NCBI GenBank assembly: GCA_017449525.1
Contig: JAFTFL010000013.1
Location: 1-64,000 of the forward strand
DNA: 64,000 bases
From: Bacteroidales bacterium
Lineage (GTDB): Bacteria; Bacteroidota; Bacteroidia; Bacteroidales; P3
Direction: 5' to 3'
Shown here: in pieces, positions 33,500 through 40,867 of the stretch
How positions within the stretch are numbered: the first letter of the stretch is position 1
How the letters are laid out: each line of letters opens with the position of its first letter
Notes under the pieces: model-generated
Database searches by the model: none
Seen by the model: the letters and a program-made list of their open reading frames with translations, nothing else
Told to the model about the DNA's origin: nothing
Made by a program: the position numbers and the translations under genes

Positions 33500-34246
33500 A
33501 TGGAGAGTAAGACAGAAAGACTGAAAGTGGGGCTGTTCGTGCCCTGTCGTGTCGATGGATTTCAGCCCGAGGTGGCATGGAGTGCGGTACATAGATTGCG
33601 CGAGGCGGGAGTGGATATCGATTATCCACTGGAACAGCTCTGCTGCGGTCGCGAATTCTATCAGTTAGGCTACAAGGCCGACGCTCGCCAACAGGCGGAA
33701 CGCTTCGTGCATACTTTCTCCGATTATGATTATGTGGTAAGTTGTGGCAGTGCCTGTGTGAACTACCTGCGGCAACGGCTTCCTGAGCTTTGTGCCGACA
33801 TGCCTTGTGCTGCCCAGGCGGTGCGGTTGGCTGGACGGGTGTACGAACTGTGCGAATTCCTTTGTCGCACGTTGTCCTACCGCCCTCGGCTTCTTCGCTA
33901 TAACCACACGGTGGCCTTCTTTTCTCATTGCACTTCGCCTCGCGGCGCGGAGTACGGTGCAGTGGCCGATTTCCTCTCGCAGGTCGAGGGGTTGCGTCTT
34001 GTCCCAATGCAGGCCGTATGCTGCGGTGGCGCTTCCCATTTTTCTTCCCACTTTGCCGAGTTGTCGGCTGCTATGGCGCGCGACCGTCTGGCCGAGGCTG
34101 TCAGGCTGGGAGCCGACTGCATAGTGGGGGTGGAGACCGAGTGTCTGATGCATCTGCGCGCTCACGCCGAGCAGATGCAGAGTGCTGTTCGGGTGTTACA
34201 TGTGATGGAGTTGTTGGATGAGGTCGCAAACGAAGCCACCCTATGA
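33500..34246 (+). CDS. LutA/YkgE-like (Fe-S)-binding CCG-domain protein
   Basis: This 248-residue protein has two CCG (cysteine-rich) domains that bind iron-sulfur or heterodisulfide-type centres: EQLCCGREFYQLGY near the N-terminus and MQAVCCGGASHFSSHF near the C-terminus. LutA/YkgE proteins serve lactate oxidation, but the LutB and LutC partners are not next to it here, so the substrate is open. The ATG at 33500 directly precedes the KVGLFVPC strand; an in-frame ATG at 33455 is possible. It overlaps the radical SAM gene by 4 nt. Confidence 0.78.
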   Translation: MESKTERLKVGLFVPCRVDGFQPEVAWSAVHRLREAGVDIDYPLEQLCCGREFYQLGYKADARQQAERFVHTFSDYDYVVSCGSACVNYLRQRLPELCADMPCAAQAVRLAGRVYELCEFLCRTLSYRPRLLRYNHTVAFFSHCTSPRGAEYGAVADFLSQVEGLRLVPMQAVCCGGASHFSSHFAELSAAMARDRLAEAVRLGADCIVGVETECLMHLRAHAEQMQSAVRVLHVMELLDEVANEATL

Positions 34247-35265
34247 TGGAGCGCATCTACCCGTGGGGCGATGGGCGTCCCTATTTCTCCCAAGCATGCC
34301 ACATGCGGCAGCTGTTCGGAGGCAGGGTGCAGAAGTTGAGCGTCGACGGTGGCTTCACTTGTCCTAACCGCGATGGGACGGTGGGCACCGAGGGTTGTAC
34401 CTTTTGCTCTAACGAGGCCTTCACTCCGTCCTATTGCCGCAGGGTGGGCAGTATCAGCACCCAGCTCGAAGAGGGTAAGGCCTTCCACGCCCGTCGATAC
34501 CGCGGAGCTTGTTCCTATTTGGCCTATTTCCAGTCCTATTCCAATACTTATGCGCCGCTCGATGTGCTTCGCCGCCGCTACGAGGAGGCGCTCTCGGTGC
34601 CCGGCGTGGTGGGCATTGTTGTGGGCACGCGTCCCGACTGTGTGGACGCGCCTCGGCTCAACTACCTGGCGCAACTGGCGCGACATTGCTACGTGGCGGT
34701 GGAATATGGGGTAGAGAGTTGCTACGATGCCACCCTGAAGCGGGTGCGTCGTGGCCATGACTATGAGCAGACCTGTCGTGCCGTGCGTGCCACTGCTCAG
34801 CGCGGTCTGCCTTGTGGATCCCATCTCATTTTGGGCCTACCCGGCGAGAGCCGCGACATGATGCTCGCCGAGGCCGACCTGCTTTCGCAACTGCCCATCA
34901 CCTCACTCAAGCTGCATCAGCTGCAGTTGTTGAAGCACACCTATATGGAGCACCAATACCTGCAGGGCAACCCAGACTTGCAGCACGGCCTGTCGCTACC
35001 CGACTATGTGGGGCTGGTGTGCGACTTTTTGGAGCGGCTACGTGCTGATGTGGCGGTGGAACGGTTGGCCGGCGAGGTGCCTCCTCGCTTTCAGGCCGAC
35101 CCGTCGCGCAGCTGGCGGCGTGCCGACGGCCGACTGCTGCGCCACGAGGAAATTCCCTCCATGGTGGAGCGTGAGCTCTTGCGCCGTGGCACTTGGCAGG
35201 GTTGCCGACGTGCCGACGTGCAGCAGGCCTCTCCTGTGGCCTCCCCTCAGTCCAAAATCTTATGA
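34243..35265 (+). CDS. TIGR01212/YhcC-family radical SAM protein
   Basis: This 340-residue enzyme has the family cluster motif CPNRDGTVGTEGCTFC (three Cys ligands about residues 40-55), a VGTRPDCVD segment, GVESCYDATLKRVRRGHD and a LKLHQLQLLKHTYM block. YhcC-type enzymes have unknown substrates. It overlaps the upstream and downstream genes by 4 nt each, so the CCG protein, radical SAM and ABC genes form one operon. GC is higher here than in the flanks. Confidence 0.87.
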   Translation: MMERIYPWGDGRPYFSQACHMRQLFGGRVQKLSVDGGFTCPNRDGTVGTEGCTFCSNEAFTPSYCRRVGSISTQLEEGKAFHARRYRGACSYLAYFQSYSNTYAPLDVLRRRYEEALSVPGVVGIVVGTRPDCVDAPRLNYLAQLARHCYVAVEYGVESCYDATLKRVRRGHDYEQTCRAVRATAQRGLPCGSHLILGLPGESRDMMLAEADLLSQLPITSLKLHQLQLLKHTYMEHQYLQGNPDLQHGLSLPDYVGLVCDFLERLRADVAVERLAGEVPPRFQADPSRSWRRADGRLLRHEEIPSMVERELLRRGTWQGCRRADVQQASPVASPQSKIL

Positions 35266-36248
35266 AACACAATACGAATCCTCTTGGTGCTCACCGTCGT
35301 AACCGATGGCTCTTCCCTGTGGCAGTGGTGCTACTGGTGGTGGCCATGGCAGGTTGCTCGCTGGCGGGCTACGTGCACTTCTCGTGGCGCGAGATGTGGC
35401 ATTCGCCTATCTTCTGGAACCTGCGCTTGCCGCGCATCGTACTAAGTGTGCTGGTGGGTTCCACCCTTTCGGTGTGTGGTGCCGCCTACCAGTCTATCTT
35501 TCGCAATCCCCTTACCGATCCCTATGTCCTCGGTGTGTCGTCGGGAGCCTCGCTGGGGGCAGCCGTGGCCATTCTACTTGGCTGGCAGGCCTACCGCTGG
35601 GGCATCGGTGGCATGGCGCTGCTCACCGCCCTGCTCACCGTGTGGGCAATCTACCGCATTGCATCCTTGGGCAACCGGCTGCATGTTACCACGCTACTTC
35701 TCACCGGGGTGTGCTTCACCTTCCTCATGACCGCTGTGATTTCGTTCCTCATGGTACTGCATCAGGACAAGATGGACAGCATCATCTTCTGGACTATGGG
35801 CAGCTTTGCTTCCGCCTCCTGGAGTGATGTACTCATTCTGCTGCCCGTTGCGGTGGTGGGTATGGCTGTGGTGCTGTACCACAGCCGTTCGCTCAATTTG
35901 CTACTGGTGGGCAGCGAGGTGGCACAAAGCTTAGGAGTGGAGGTGGAACGTGTCAAGCGAAGTCTGCTTTTCTTCACCACCCTGATGGTGGCTTTCGCTG
36001 TGTCGGGGTGTGGCGTTATAGGATTTGTGGGGCTTACGGTGCCCCACTGCGTGCGGTTGCTCGTTGGGTCGGACAACCGACGCGTAGTGCCTTGCTCGCT
36101 GGTAGTGGGCGGCTTTTTCATGCTGCTTTGCGACACTTTGGCTCGCACCCTCTTGCAGCCCTCCGAGCTGCCCGTGGGGAGTCTCACGGCCCTTATCGGA
36201 GCACCGCTGTTCATCTACCTTCTCTACAAAAACAAACGTTCTTATTGA
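35262..36248 (+). CDS. FecCD/BtuC-type ABC transporter permease
   Basis: This 328-residue inner-membrane permease belongs to the iron-siderophore/heme/cobalamin importers. It has about ten hydrophobic helices with RLPRIVLSVLVGSTLSVCGA, YQSIFRNPLTDPYVLGVSSG and the C-terminal VIGFVGLTVPHCVRLLVGSD and PVGSLTALIGAPLFIYLL motifs typical of BtuC/FhuB. The ATG at 35262 is used (ATGA overlap with the upstream gene); longer in-frame starts read the upstream gene. No substrate-binding protein lies nearby. Confidence 0.9.
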   Translation: MKHNTNPLGAHRRNRWLFPVAVVLLVVAMAGCSLAGYVHFSWREMWHSPIFWNLRLPRIVLSVLVGSTLSVCGAAYQSIFRNPLTDPYVLGVSSGASLGAAVAILLGWQAYRWGIGGMALLTALLTVWAIYRIASLGNRLHVTTLLLTGVCFTFLMTAVISFLMVLHQDKMDSIIFWTMGSFASASWSDVLILLPVAVVGMAVVLYHSRSLNLLLVGSEVAQSLGVEVERVKRSLLFFTTLMVAFAVSGCGVIGFVGLTVPHCVRLLVGSDNRRVVPCSLVVGGFFMLLCDTLARTLLQPSELPVGSLTALIGAPLFIYLLYKNKRSY

Positions 36249-36258
36249 CTCCACTACG

Positions 36259-37044
36259 ATGACCGACGCCATGATACGTATTGAAGGACTGGGGCACCGC
36301 TTTGGCGGTACGCCCATATTACACGACATCAACGCTACGGTAGGCCATGGAGTGCTGTGTGCCGTGGCAGGTGCCAACGGTTGTGGCAAGACGACGCTGC
36401 TGCGCTGCATCTGTGGCCTGCTGCACCCGACAGAAGGACGCGTCAGCATCGCCGGACGTAGTGTAGAGGAATACAGTGCGCGAGAGTTGGCTCAAACCGT
36501 ATCATTCGTGCGGCAGCACCATGCCACCGATGTCGACTTCAGTGCGTTCGAGATAGTGCAGATGGGGCGCAACCCTTATCAATCGCGCCTGCAGAACGAG
36601 TCTCAAGCCGACTGGGACATAGTGGAGCAGTGTATGAAGCAGACCGGCACCTGGCATCTGCGCTTTGCGCGTCCAGGCAGGTTGAGTGGGGGCGAGCTGC
36701 AGCGCGTCATGATCGCGCGGGCGTTGGCCCAACAGACTCCCATCATGTTGCTTGATGAACCCACGTCGAGCCTCGACATCGCACACCAGTTTGAAGTTAT
36801 GGAGTTGCTTCGACGCATTGTGGCAGAAGAGCATAAGTCGGTCGTCATCGTCATGCACGACCTTAATCTTATCCTGCAATACTGTGATGAGGTGATGCTG
36901 CTCCACCAGGGCAGCATCCTCTACCACGGTGGAGTGGACGAAGGATTGTCTCCCGAGCGTGTAGCCGAGGTCTACGGCATTGAGGCCATGCGCCATTCGG
37001 TGGAAGGCCGTCCGCACCTGTTCTTTTCCAAGTTGTCTCGTTAG
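36259..37044 (+). CDS. FecE/BtuD-type ABC transporter ATP-binding protein
   Basis: This 261-residue ATPase energises the adjacent permease. It has a Walker A (VAGANGCGKTTLL), Q-loop (SFVRQHH), signature (RLSGGELQRVMIARAL), Walker B (IMLLDEPTSSLD) and H-loop (VIVMHDLNLI). It starts 10 nt after the permease stop; an ATG at 36271 is an alternative. Confidence 0.92.
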   Translation: MTDAMIRIEGLGHRFGGTPILHDINATVGHGVLCAVAGANGCGKTTLLRCICGLLHPTEGRVSIAGRSVEEYSARELAQTVSFVRQHHATDVDFSAFEIVQMGRNPYQSRLQNESQADWDIVEQCMKQTGTWHLRFARPGRLSGGELQRVMIARALAQQTPIMLLDEPTSSLDIAHQFEVMELLRRIVAEEHKSVVIVMHDLNLILQYCDEVMLLHQGSILYHGGVDEGLSPERVAEVYGIEAMRHSVEGRPHLFFSKLSR

Positions 37045-37077
37045 CAGCAGGTTGCTGTCCCGTACAGTTGCTGCTCT

Positions 37078-37223
37078 GATGCCGCACGGCATCGGCATCG
37101 GAAGCGTTGCGTATTAGCTTCGATGCCGTACGGCTTGGTATGCAATCAACAAGCAGATTTTCATCGTGGTGCAGGAAATGCTGCGCCGATGCCGAACGGC
37201 ATGTGCAGTAATGTTGTACGGCA
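37078..37223. repeat. Array of GATGCCGNACGGCAT palindromes
   Basis: Near-palindromes GATGCCGCACGGCATC (37078-37093), GATGCCGTACGGC (37122-37134), GATGCCGAACGGCAT (37188-37202) and TGTTGTACGGCA (37212-37223) are spaced 24-66 nt apart. The same motif recurs at 59815-59940. A fifth weaker copy may lie at about 37057. Confidence 0.7.
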
Positions 37224-37322
37224 GGTGCTCCTGCGTGCAGGCGAAAGAGGCAAAATAGGGAAGGGCGAGAGGGACTTTGCGCAGCCACTGCCAAGCATGT
37301 TGGCGAGGCGTAAATGCGCCTG

Positions 37323-37330
37323 CAAAAGTA
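37323..37330 (-). promoter_or_regulatory. Minus-strand -7-like element upstream of the palindrome array
   Basis: The minus strand reads TACTTTTG. No minus-strand gene follows; transcription would run through the palindrome array. Confidence 0.4.
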
Positions 37331-37335
37331 CACAA

Positions 37336-37370
37336 AAAAGACCACTCCAGCAAGGCCGCGAAGGGAGTGG
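37336..37370 (-). terminator. Minus-strand intrinsic terminator
   Basis: On the minus strand CCACTCC and GGAGTGG pair around a 15-nt loop and are followed by TCTTTTTT. No minus-strand gene is recognisable upstream of it. Confidence 0.6.
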
Positions 37371-37486
37371 CCGTGCACCTCGTAGGTGCTTGGTTGAGCC
37401 TCAGCGGTTCGGCTGCTGGGCTGCGGAGGGGAGGGGTGGCGAGGGGCGTTGTGGCAAGGCGAGTTGGCCAGGTGCGGAAAAAATCG

Positions 37487-37494
37487 TATCTTTG
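37487..37494 (+). promoter_or_regulatory. Bacteroidetes promoter for the holB-ricT-gldH-PBP operon
   Basis: TATCTTTG with TTGG at 37464-37467, exactly 19 nt upstream, fits the Bacteroidetes -33/-7 spacing. It lies 21 nt before the first ATG. Confidence 0.65.
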
Positions 37495-37514
37495 TAACCT
37501 TATAATAGTAGTGA

Positions 37515-38594
37515 ATGCAGTTTAAAGATATTGCGGGTCAAACGGTTGTGGCGAACCGCCTCATACAAATAGTCGATTCGGGGCGTATGCCGCATGCCCA
37601 ATTGTTTGTGGGCGACATGGAACGCGGCGGGCTGGCGCTGGCGTTGGCTATGGCGCAATATGCCGAGTGCAGCAACCGCCAGCACTACGCCGAGGCCGAC
37701 CCTGCTCACGAACTGATAGGCGACTCGTGCGGCCAGTGCGACAACTGTTTGAAGTACGGCCAGCTGACGCATAGCGACCTGCATTTCATCTTCCCCACCT
37801 CGTCGACCGACAGGGTAAAGGACGGCTCGGAGCTCCGTTCCGAAAGCTTCATGAGCGAATTTCGCGAATTTATGAAGCAATATCACATGTGTGGAACCTA
37901 CGAGCAATGGCACGAGTTGGCAGGCTTCTCCAATGTCAAGGGGCAAATACGCAAGGCCGATGCCGACGACATAGAACGGCAGTTGCATCTCACCACTTAT
38001 CAACGTGGCTACAGAGTGTTCATCATCTGGCTGGCAGACCGCATCAATGACGCTGTGGCCGTACGGCTGCTCAAGCCAATAGAGGAGCCTGTAGGCAATA
38101 CGCTGTTCTTGCTCCTGGCTGAACAAGAAGAGAAAGTGATCGGCACTATCAGATCGCGCACCCAGCGCATCCTTGTGCCCCCACCCACTTCGGCCTTGGC
38201 ACCCACCTCCGAAGCGCAAGAGCGCAGCAAGCGCTACACTTCGATGTTTGTAGAGTGGATGCGCATGCTCTTCAAGCTCAATATGGCAGCACTCTCGGAG
38301 TGGGTCAACAGCGCAGCCGACATGCGCCGCGACTTCCAGCGCGAATTCCTACTCTATGCGCAGGACTCCATTGGAGCATGTTTCCTGGCGCAGCAGACTG
38401 GGCAGCCGCTTGCCCGAGACTTTGGGGACGCCAAGTTCAATGCATCGTTCCCCACCATGCTCACCGAACGCAACATAGCAGGCATCAATGAGGCCTTCGA
38501 CCATTTCATCATGGCCGTGGATCGCAACGCCTACTCAAAGATAACCCTCATGGAACTATCCTTCACCCTTAGCAGATTGCTCAAGAAGCGGTAG
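37515..38594 (+). CDS. holB: DNA polymerase III delta-prime subunit (clamp loader)
   Basis: This 359-residue protein helps load the sliding clamp. It has the AAA+ N-terminus (DIAGQTVVANRLIQIVDSGR, HAQLFVGDMERGGLAL with a degenerate P-loop, as usual for delta-prime), a zinc-binding CGQCDNC block and the SRC-like motif VIGTIRSRTQRI. HolB followed by ricT and gldH is the standard Bacteroidetes order. Confidence 0.87.
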   Translation: MQFKDIAGQTVVANRLIQIVDSGRMPHAQLFVGDMERGGLALALAMAQYAECSNRQHYAEADPAHELIGDSCGQCDNCLKYGQLTHSDLHFIFPTSSTDRVKDGSELRSESFMSEFREFMKQYHMCGTYEQWHELAGFSNVKGQIRKADADDIERQLHLTTYQRGYRVFIIWLADRINDAVAVRLLKPIEEPVGNTLFLLLAEQEEKVIGTIRSRTQRILVPPPTSALAPTSEAQERSKRYTSMFVEWMRMLFKLNMAALSEWVNSAADMRRDFQREFLLYAQDSIGACFLAQQTGQPLARDFGDAKFNASFPTMLTERNIAGINEAFDHFIMAVDRNAYSKITLMELSFTLSRLLKKR

Positions 38595-38632
38595 GCTCCA
38601 ATCATTAATTTACCAATCAGCACTATCCCACA

Positions 38633-40318
38633 ATGGAGGACAACGAACAAAAAAATACGCAACCCTCATCATCGAACCGTCCGGATGCACGCCGTGGTCG
38701 CCGACACCACAGTCAGGAGTCGCGCCCCGACCCAAAGCCAGTGAGTCCGGAATCAGCAGCCGACAATGCTGCAGACGATGACAATGTGGCCACTCAGGAA
38801 GAGATGGCCGCCTTTATTGAAGAGCGTCGCAAGAACCGCAAACAGAACACCCCCACACCAGAAGTTGCACCTTTGGAGAGTGAGGCAGGTCTCACGGAAA
38901 ACTGGGCCGACCCGTATCTCGACCCAGACCCAGCTATGCCCTACATGGAGTACAGGGAGAGTCCCTTCCTGTCGCATGGGTGCGACCACTGCCCGACCTC
39001 GTATGTGCCAGTGGGCAGTTGCGAGTGCCACAGGTGTAGCAAACTCGATGCAACCAACTGGATGAAGGGCATCATGCAGCCGCAGCAGAACAGTTTCGAC
39101 TGTGTGGAAGTGCGCTTCAAGAACAACCGCAAAGACTTCTATCGCCTGCCCGATGGCATTGCCGTTACGGAGGGCGACGTGGTGGCAGTGGAGGGTATGC
39201 CAGGACACGATGTAGGCATTGTGTCGCTCACTGGTGAGGCCTGCCGCTTGCAGATGAAGAAAAAACGCGTAGACCCCACCTCTGAAAACATACGCAAACT
39301 CTTCCGCCGTGCACGCCCACTCGACATAGAGAAATGGGCTGAAGCCGTCAGCGAAGAGAATGCAGCCCTATTTAAGACACGCCGCATCGCCGAAGAGATG
39401 AATCTTGTGATGAAGATTAACGACGTGGAGATGCAAGGCGACCGCTGTAAGGCCATCTTCTACTACACGGCCGACGAGCGAGTGGACTTCCGTGGCCTCA
39501 TCAAGGTGTTGGCCGAAGAGTTCCATGTGCGTGTGGAGATGAAGCAAATAGGCGTGAGGCAGGAGGCCAGCAAGGTGGGCGGCCTCGGCACTTGTGGACG
39601 TGAGCTGTGCTGCTGCACCTGGCTCACCAATTTCCAAAGCGTTACCACCAGTGTGGCAAAGGCGCAGCAGATTCTGCCCAACCCTCAGAAGCTGGCTGGC
39701 CAATGCGGCAAGCTGAAGTGCTGCCTTAACTTCGAATATGATGTCTACATGGATGCCCTCAAGGATTTCCCACCAGCGGGCACTCCCATCCGCTTCCAAA
39801 AGGGTTTGGCTCTGTACAAGAAGACCGATGTCTTCCGCGGCATCATGTGGTATGCCTATGAGAACGAAGGCGACCTCTATGCTATACCTGCCGAAAGCGT
39901 CAAGAAAATCATAGAGATGAACCGCAATCGCGAGTACCCCGAGCGTTTGGAAGACTTCCAGGTAGAGTTGATGTCGACGTCGGCATTGGCGCAGGAGTCG
40001 AGCGAAGCAGAGTTCGACCAGGAGTTGAAACGTATGGCAGACAGCGGTAAGGAGGTGGTGGCCGAAGAGGCTCGACCTGAGCGCGGTCGTGGTCAGCGTC
40101 CAGAACGAGGAGAACGTTCTGAAGGAGGCGACCGTCGGCGTGGCCCGCGCGGCGAAGGTGGCAACCGTCAGTCTCGACAGGAGGGCGGTGAGCGTCGGCA
40201 TGGACCCCGTCAGGGCGACAGGCAGGAACGCCCACGCCGTCAGAATGACGGGGCACCACGCAGGGAGCGCTCCAGCAACTCGCAGACCAACGGCAATGAA
40301 ACACCCCGACATGAATAG
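38633..40318 (+). CDS. ricT: RicT-like PSP1-domain protein with RGG-rich tail
   Basis: This 561-residue protein has a PSP1 domain (IGVRQEASKVGGLGTCGREL then CCCTWLTNF, AGQCGKLKCCLNFEYDVY) with cysteines that bind an Fe-S cluster in RicT of Bacillus. A second Cys group precedes it (CDHCPTSYVPVGSCECHRCS). The C-terminal about 70 residues are Arg/Gly/Glu-rich repeats (RGRGQRPERGERSEGGDRRR), like RNA-binding RGG tails, absent from Bacillus RicT. The N-terminal about 80 residues are disordered. It is followed directly by gldH. Confidence 0.82.
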   Translation: MEDNEQKNTQPSSSNRPDARRGRRHHSQESRPDPKPVSPESAADNAADDDNVATQEEMAAFIEERRKNRKQNTPTPEVAPLESEAGLTENWADPYLDPDPAMPYMEYRESPFLSHGCDHCPTSYVPVGSCECHRCSKLDATNWMKGIMQPQQNSFDCVEVRFKNNRKDFYRLPDGIAVTEGDVVAVEGMPGHDVGIVSLTGEACRLQMKKKRVDPTSENIRKLFRRARPLDIEKWAEAVSEENAALFKTRRIAEEMNLVMKINDVEMQGDRCKAIFYYTADERVDFRGLIKVLAEEFHVRVEMKQIGVRQEASKVGGLGTCGRELCCCTWLTNFQSVTTSVAKAQQILPNPQKLAGQCGKLKCCLNFEYDVYMDALKDFPPAGTPIRFQKGLALYKKTDVFRGIMWYAYENEGDLYAIPAESVKKIIEMNRNREYPERLEDFQVELMSTSALAQESSEAEFDQELKRMADSGKEVVAEEARPERGRGQRPERGERSEGGDRRRGPRGEGGNRQSRQEGGERRHGPRQGDRQERPRRQNDGAPRRERSSNSQTNGNETPRHE

Positions 40319-40832
40319 TGGCAACTTGGCAAGGCAATTCGTAAAGCACGGACTGCGTGTGCTGTTGGCCGTAGTGGTTGCAGCGAGCTTCACCTCGTGT
40401 GGAGGGAAAGTGTTCTACTCGTCGGAGCAGGTTGTGGACGAGCATTGCTGGCCCATGCACAAGGTGCTGAACTACGATGTGGAGGTTGTCGATACCGCGC
40501 AACTCTACAACTTTTTCGTCGATCTCCGTCTCACAGAAGACTACCCATACGCCAACACCTTTCTATTCATTGGTACGACATTCCCTGATGGGTCGGTGGC
40601 GATGGACACCCTCGAGTGTCCTGTGGCTGCGCCCGACGGCCGCTGGTTGGGCAAACGTAGCGGACGCTACATTGACAACCGTTACTACTTCCACAAGACG
40701 CTTCGTTTTCCGATGCAGGGCACTTACCGTTTTGGTATAGAACAGGCACTGCGCGACAGTTGTGCAACAGGCTTTAAGGCTGTTGGCTTCCGCATTGAGC
40801 AGGCCGATATTTCCAAGCTCAAACAGCAGTAG
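40311..40832 (+). CDS. gldH: GldH-like lipoprotein (gliding-motility family)
   Basis: This 173-residue lipoprotein has a signal peptide and lipobox (LLAVVVAASFTSC). The ATG at 40311 overlaps the ricT stop by 8 nt; an in-frame ATG at 40296 is the alternative. The body is beta-rich (YNFFVDLRLTEDYPYANTFL, GTYRFGIEQALRDSC). GldH is needed for gliding in Flavobacterium, but homologues are kept in non-gliding Bacteroidales, often beside ricT and PBP1A as here, suggesting a cell-envelope role. Confidence 0.8.
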   Translation: MNSGNLARQFVKHGLRVLLAVVVAASFTSCGGKVFYSSEQVVDEHCWPMHKVLNYDVEVVDTAQLYNFFVDLRLTEDYPYANTFLFIGTTFPDGSVAMDTLECPVAAPDGRWLGKRSGRYIDNRYYFHKTLRFPMQGTYRFGIEQALRDSCATGFKAVGFRIEQADISKLKQQ

Positions 40833-40867
40833 CCCCTTCACCCCAACATTCAATATACGCATACGCC

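Noticed and set aside
33443-34246. Complete lactate-oxidation (LutABC) operon
   Set aside because: Only the CCG-domain protein is present; the adjacent genes are a radical SAM enzyme and an ABC importer.
35262-37044. Cobalamin riboswitch upstream of the FecCD-type importer
   Set aside because: The importer genes overlap upstream genes and no riboswitch-like conserved box is seen.
37057-37223. CRISPR array
   Set aside because: The repeated units are short palindromes of about 13-16 nt with irregular spacing and no Cas genes.
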